DNA from: Oenanthe sinensis
Lineage: Eukaryota > Streptophyta > Magnoliopsida > Apiales > Apiaceae
Reading direction: 5' to 3'
Assembly (NCBI GenBank): GCA_028671895.1
Contig: CM053810.1
Coordinates: 59,893,501-59,957,500 of the forward strand
Length of the DNA stretch: 64,000 nucleotides
The position numbers and the translations under genes were made by a program. Positions 59,092 to 64,000 of the stretch are shown here, piece by piece (positions within the stretch are counted from its first letter, which is position 1; the number at the start of each line of letters is the position of its first letter). The notes below the pieces were generated by a model. It was not told where the DNA came from, made no database searches, and saw nothing but the letters and a program-made list of their open reading frames with translations.

Positions 59092-59799
59092 CAAACAGTT
59101 AAAATTCCTAGAACTATATGTGATGATATAGATAAAAGAACTAAAAGATTTATATGGGGTGAAAGCGAAGACCAACGTCGTGTGCACTGTTATCTTGGGA
59201 ATGTCTTCATCAAAAGCCTCAAACTAGGAGAGTTGGGATTAAGATCTGCTAGACAAGCAAACGCGGCCTTCCTCACTAAAATAGGATGAAGAGTTCTTAC
59301 TAATACTAATGCTCTATGGTCTAGAGTTCTTAGAGAAAAGTACTGCAAAGGTCGATCTAATATAAATATGTTTGAACCTGACGCGAACATGTCTAAGCAT
59401 GGAGAGTAATCACTGATAATGCTAAATTTTTGTGTGAATGAAGGAACTACAAAACTTTAGTTAATTTAAGTGCCACCTCTAGAATTTGGTCATATTCTTC
59501 ATGAATGCTTAGCTGGAGTGTCTTGGCCTCGTTTAATTTCTAGTTAGTTTTCCTTTTTTGTTGGGGCTCTTGCCGATTATTAGCATAAAAAATATTGATA
59601 CTCATTTAGTACAAATTTAAATTTTATTTCATTTTGTAACTCTTATTATATAAGATTTTATTGTCCAAATTTTTGAAAATATCTTTGTATAACTTTCAGT
59701 TAGATAATAATTTTTTTGAATAATAAAAACTTCTCTTATTGGATATTGTATTTCGACACAATTCATCAATGAAAAAGTTTCTTTTTGTAAAAAAAAAGA

Positions 59800-60540
59800 G
59801 AGAGAGAATGCACAATGTTAATAAACCACCGTTGGAACTTCGAAGCCAGCATAGCATAACTGATAAAGCAAATTAACAATTAAAAATTACAAATGATGTA
59901 CATAAAACTTGTAAAATCAGTGTCGTTTCTAAAAAAAAATATATATACATAATTAAAAATCACAAACTGTGTACATAAAACTTGTAAAAATATTGAGAAA
60001 AGGTAATAATTACTAAAAAAAATTTATGTTCACGGTTTATGAATTTCTCATAGTAATTAATTAATCTGGTCTGCCGCTTGGAGTATTATGGGTTTGTCTC
60101 CTCGGCACTACTGAGCTTCTGGATGATAACTTGGAGGACAGCACAGAGATCGAGAAGCATGCAAGTCTCCTTGAATGTCCCTAACAACTGATGATCAATT
60201 AAGTTGGGAGTCTTGCATCTTTGCCAACTTCTCCATTATGTCAACGTACAAGAATTAAGTTTTCTTATGATTGGAGAAGTTTCTGCAAGATTTGCACATC
60301 TAATCACCTCATTTAAGGTCTCATATATATGCAGCAGTCCTAAAAGGTTAGAATCTCGACTATCTGTTCTCTCAGCAGTTTCTATGAGACAACTTACGAT
60401 GTCCACCAGAAACGGTGTAAGCATAGACGAATTAACTTGTACATTTTTTCAAATTATTTATAAATTAAATCGGATCAAATTTCTGGGCTCAAACCTTGTA
60501 TATATGCATCTCTGGTCAGACTGAAATTGCCTAAATATCC
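59800..60540. other. AT-rich spacer between the LINE tail and the copia remnant
   Basis: It contains an internal near-repeat (aattaaaaatYacaaaNtg, tgtacataaaacttgtaaaa) at about 59877 and 59949. No gene was seen. Confidence 0.5.
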
Positions 60541-62740
60541 AGTTGCAAATATGTACGATATCAACATTAAAGAAAAATAAAAGTGATTGAGCTTTGAGTC
60601 AATGAAACAGATTCAATATCTCTAGAACATGAATTACATTCTTGAAAGTATATCAGCCCTCTCTCTCAGCTATATATCAAGTCACTACTTCTAACAAACT
60701 CTGTAACAGACTTGCATCCTGTGGATTTACTAAACTACCCTTGACTGTTGCATACTAATTACATTTGTGACCCTTGACTCCAACCGCTGCTGTAGACTAT
60801 TGCTCATTACTCCCCCTCAAATGTGGTGTGAGAAGTCCCAGCTGAAACACCAAGTTTGTGTAGTAGATATTTGTGTTGTTTGGCAGGTAGTTGTTTCGTA
60901 AACATGTCTGCAATCTGAGCATATGAAGGAACATGATGAGTAACTATATCACCAGTAGCAATTTTGTCACGGATGTAATGACAGTCTATCTTTACATGTT
61001 TAGTACGCTCATGTAAGACAAGATTCACTGAGATGGCTAATCACAGTGGCAGCCTGATTATCACAATTCAACACAGTGGCAGGAAGATCATGGAGACCCA
61101 TGTCCTTGAGAAGAGTGCTTAACCAAGTGATTTCACAACTAGCTAAGGCCATGGCCTGGTATTCAGCCTCTGCACTTGACTGTGCTACAACGGCCTGTTT
61201 CTTTGTCTTCCAGGATATAGGTGAGTCACCTAGTAGAATGCAATAACCAGATGTAGATCTTCTAGAAAAAGCACAACTAGCCCAATTTGAGTCTGAGTAG
61301 GCTGGAAGCTGAGAAGGGGATTTGCTAGACAATAGTATGCCTTGGCTAGGATTACCAGCTAGATACCTCAACAGTTTCTTGGCGGCCTGAATATGTTCTG
61401 GAGTTAGGTGCTTGCATAAATTGTGTAAGGATGTGAATAGAGAACACAATATCTGGCCTGGTGACAGTCAGATATATGAGTTTTCCTAACAAACGTTGAT
61501 AAGGTTGAATGTCTTGCAATGGAACACCTTTATCAGGACTAAGTTTCAGTTTGTTCTGCAGAGGTAGTTTGTTCGGTTTGGTGCCAACCATGTGATATTC
61601 CTTCAAAAGATACAGTACATACTTTCTTTGAGAAATGAAAAACCCTTCATCTGATCTAACAATCTAGAGTCCTAAAAAATAATTGATATTTCCAAGGTCT
61701 TTCATATGAAAGTTCTATGACAACATTTGTTTGAGTTGATCAATGTGTTTAATGGAGTTTCTGCAAGCAATAGGTCATCAACATACACCAAGATCAGTGT
61801 GATTGTGTCACCTGAAACTTTAGTGAATAAACTGTAGTCTGCTCTGGATTGTAGATATTTGTCCTCCTTCAAGGTGTTGGTGATCTTACTAAACCAATAC
61901 CTAGGTGCCTGTTTCAGGCCATATAAGCTTTTCACCAATTTATAAACTAGCTTGCATGTGGTTATTTGTGCAGTATGAGAAATAAATGCAGTATCTCCAC
62001 CAATTTTATTTCCCAGACCAGTGTAGCCTTGAGGAAAAGTCATGTATACTTCCTCATCTAGATCTCCATGCAAGAATGCATTTGTAACATCCATTTGGAT
62101 AACATGTCAGTTCTATGTAGCAGTCACAGCTAAGAGAGTTCTGACTGTTGCCATTTTTGCAACTGGTGCAAAAGTTTCCCCATAATCCAGGCCTTGTGTT
62201 TGTTTACATCCCAAAACAATAAGCCTGCTCTTGAACCTATCAATTGTCCCATCATATTTATATTTAGTTTTGTACAACCACTTACAGCCTATGGCATGTT
62301 TTCCAGGTGGTAAAGTAGTGATGACCCAAGTACTATTCCTCTCCAAAGCTTCCAATTCAGTATTCATTGCTGCAATCCAATAATTGTATTTCACAGCCTG
62401 TTTGAATGTAGTTGGATCACTATTGGAAGTAAGAGATGTTAAGAAACAAGAGAATAAAGGATGAATCTCTTGATCAACAACAATAACAGTCTTAGTTTGA
62501 GCTAAATTTACTGTGTAATCTTACATCCATGTAGGTGTTTTCTTGATTCTGGAAGATTTTCTAAGATCATTCTGATCATGAGAATCAGAACTGTGATTCT
62601 GATCATGAGAATCAGAACTGTAATTTTCATGCCTTGAAGAATTAAACTGGTGACCCTGATCCTCAGAGTGCTGTTCATGATGATGAGGAGAATTGTGTGT
62701 GTTTGTATGCTGAGATTCATCATTTATTCTCTTAAACATT
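60540..62740 (-). pseudogene. Decayed Ty1/copia pol fragment with probable 3' LTR remnant
   Basis: On the minus strand, from 62740 down, the order is the linker before reverse transcriptase (RKSSRIKKTPTWM, about 62525-62565), then WIAAMNTELEALERNSTW, GCKWLYKTKYKYDG and DYGETFAPVAKM (62113-62394), MDVTNAFLHGDL through LYGLKQAPR and LVYVDDLLLA (61702-62094), and the RNase H region with YSDSNWASC and SSAEAEYQAMA down to 60807. Two stops near 62105 and frameshifts near 61720, 61400 and 61020 break it. gag, protease and integrase are absent. A purine run (ttgagggggagtaatgag) near 60805-60822 looks like the polypurine tract, so 60540-60805 may be the start of the 3' LTR. Confidence 0.9.
62570..62622. 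repeat. 24-bp direct repeat in the copia linker
   Basis: tctgatcatgagaatcagaa occurs twice in tandem. In protein this is a repeated SSDSHDQN in the variable linker before reverse transcriptase. Confidence 0.8.
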
Positions 62741-62774
62741 AAACATTAATGCATCAAAATCAAAAGAACAATCA

Positions 62775-62777
<3 letters not shown>

Positions 62778-62813
<36 letters not shown>
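62778..62813. repeat. (TA)n microsatellite
   Basis: About 35 bp of TA bounded by gtga and tcac, so the whole tract is palindromic. Confidence 0.9.
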
Positions 62814-62816
<3 letters not shown>

Positions 62817-63235
62817 CTAAGGCTTTAGTAATGCATGAAGTTAGTGTATATGATACCCACATTACCACATACGAAATTAGTTATTGTTAATGTTACCAGT
62901 CGATCAACACGCCACTAAAGCTAACATATATATATATATATTACTTGCCCCAAAATTGCGAAATAATTAAGTAGAAATATATATTGCTCCTAATGAGGAG
63001 GAGAAGTAGATTTTGAGACAGATTATTGAGTGCGCACCACCGCACGTGTAGACTTGTAAACTACATACCAGACAATGCCAGGTGGTCACGTGTATTACTA
63101 CTGCTACTCGATCACTTTACTTAATTGCTTACTAAAATAACGTAATTGTAGTCTTTACAATTAGATAATTATATAGTAATTACCAATTTACCATGTATTA
63201 TTGTCATAGATCGTAACTAAAAATATTAATACTAA

Positions 63236-63362
63236 TGTTGTATTTGATCGGAAAGAATGGAATATAATGAGTGAAGATAAAATAAAATTTATAAATCGAG
63301 GTAATTCAAATCTCATTCCATTTTTTCCGAATTCATTCATTCCATGACCAAATACAATGTAT
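63236..63362. mobile_element. Small MITE with hAT-like inverted ends
   Basis: The left end (tgtatttgatcggaaagaatggaat) and the complement of the right end (tgtatttggtcatggaatgaatg) pair. It is about 127 bp and AT-rich. A possible ATGT duplication flanks it but is not certain. Confidence 0.55.
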
Positions 63363-64000
63363 ATAAAACATTATAACGTATCCCTGCCATAAAAGAATAT
63401 AGGATTAAATCCTAAACGTTAACTAGCAGTATATTAGTTAATGGTGTTCTTGTTTTATTGTTCTGTCCGTACTTACGTCAAGTATCTGGCATTTGTATAT
63501 ATGATGTGTGTGTGCTGTTGCTGTATGGTTGTATGTGCATTTTCTGGGTGTGAACATCATTTGTTTGCTCCTTAAAGAGTCTCAAACTATTGACAAGTGA
63601 AAGCGAGTCATCAACAACTAAAGAAAATAAGGGGACTGTGTGTGTGAAGAATCAGTAAACAAAGTAGTTAATTATATATATTATTCATAGATTAGTGTGG
63701 GAAGGTGGTTAGTGCAAAATCTACTTTCTCCTAGGTGAAAAAGTTAGTAGTTTGCATGTGCGTTATCATTCCTCATCTTTCTTTATTTGACTTGTGAGAT
63801 TCCTTTTTGGGTCAGTGTTCCTTTTTTCGTGTCCCCCTTGTTTGTGTTTCCACTAGGACCCAAATTCTAACCCTACTGCTGTCGATATGCTCTACTATGT
63901 TGCACCCTCCCAACAACGATAACCTAACTATTACTAGTTCAATACCTCTCTACACTACTTGAGTGTCGGCACTAGCTTGGAACCCTACTCCTACACATGA

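Larger units (their letters stand above)
43238..59799 (+). mobile_element. Decayed LINE (non-LTR retrotransposon), split by later insertions
   Basis: Pieces of ORF2 occur in order on the plus strand. They are the endonuclease motif GDFNE (near 43630), GALKAPGPDGF and QFRPISLCN of reverse transcriptase (44545-44760), GYMVIKI (about 44930-44950), RGIRQGDPLSPY (about 45545), FTDDIMLFAEA (about 45695), WKTKYISLAGRVTLAKS (45985-46035), and RRVHCYLGNVF with LGLRSARQANAAFL (59170-59270). Many stops and shifts break the frame. The poly(A) tail is at about 59790-59799. The gypsy element sits between the SLAGR block and the RRVHC block, and an unrelated 0.5-kb insert replaces the block after GYMVIKI. 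The 5' end is uncertain. Confidence 0.88.
62741..64000. other. AT-rich intergenic DNA to the window end
   Basis: It contains a (TA)n run and a small MITE (listed). The last 300 bp are slightly CT-rich and could be the start of a promoter, but no gene is visible. Confidence 0.5.

Overview
This is plant nuclear DNA. The host genes have short coding exons with GT-AG introns, the non-coding DNA is very AT-rich, and the protein set (PsbX, RPS3, an ELF4-like clock protein, GDP-L-fucose synthase, ATG18b) fits a dicot. I cannot place it to genus from the sequence alone.

Layout. (1) 1-17.4 kb: an intronless ELF4-LIKE gene (555-896), then about 14 kb of AT-rich intergenic DNA with microsatellites, a 313-bp tandem duplication and fragments of mobile elements, then a complete six-exon RPS3 gene (14989-17424) with telo-box and site II promoter motifs. 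(2) 19.6-30.5 kb: an eleven-exon ATG18b gene on the minus strand, divergent from a two-exon GDP-L-fucose synthase gene. Next come a partial duplicate of ATG18b that has been split by a DUF2828 pseudogene, and then psbX on the minus strand. (3) 32.5-37.6 kb: a RING-H2 gene and a five-exon VPS2/CHMP2 (ESCRT-III) gene whose third intron holds a MITE and a 307-bp solo LTR with a CATAT target-site duplication. (4) 40.4-59.8 kb: a nest of transposons. A decayed LINE contains a Stowaway-like MITE, a 412-bp direct repeat bracketing a broken RPA70-like gene with a Helitron-like 3' end, an unidentified insert of about 0.5 kb, and a nearly pristine 13,021-bp Ty3/gypsy element flanked by the target-site duplication CAATG. 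(5) 60.5-62.7 kb: a decayed Ty1/copia pol on the minus strand, followed by AT-rich DNA with a small MITE.

The Ty3/gypsy element (46066-59086) is the centrepiece. It has equal 1054-bp LTRs with about ten differences by eye, an uninterrupted 2108-residue gag-pol with an extra RNase H (Tat-type), a 334-bp tandem repeat after pol, and a second gene on the opposite strand. That antisense gene reads through three exons with canonical splice sites as one 780-residue frame, with its own TATA-like box near the 3' LTR. A copy of the polypurine-tract sequence sits directly after pol, as if the antisense module had been inserted between pol and an older 3' LTR.

The host genes look like independent single-copy genes rather than a functional cluster. 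I saw no tRNA, rRNA or CRISPR features. Exon coordinates were worked out by hand from splice signals, reading frame and family resemblance; no alignment or database search was run.
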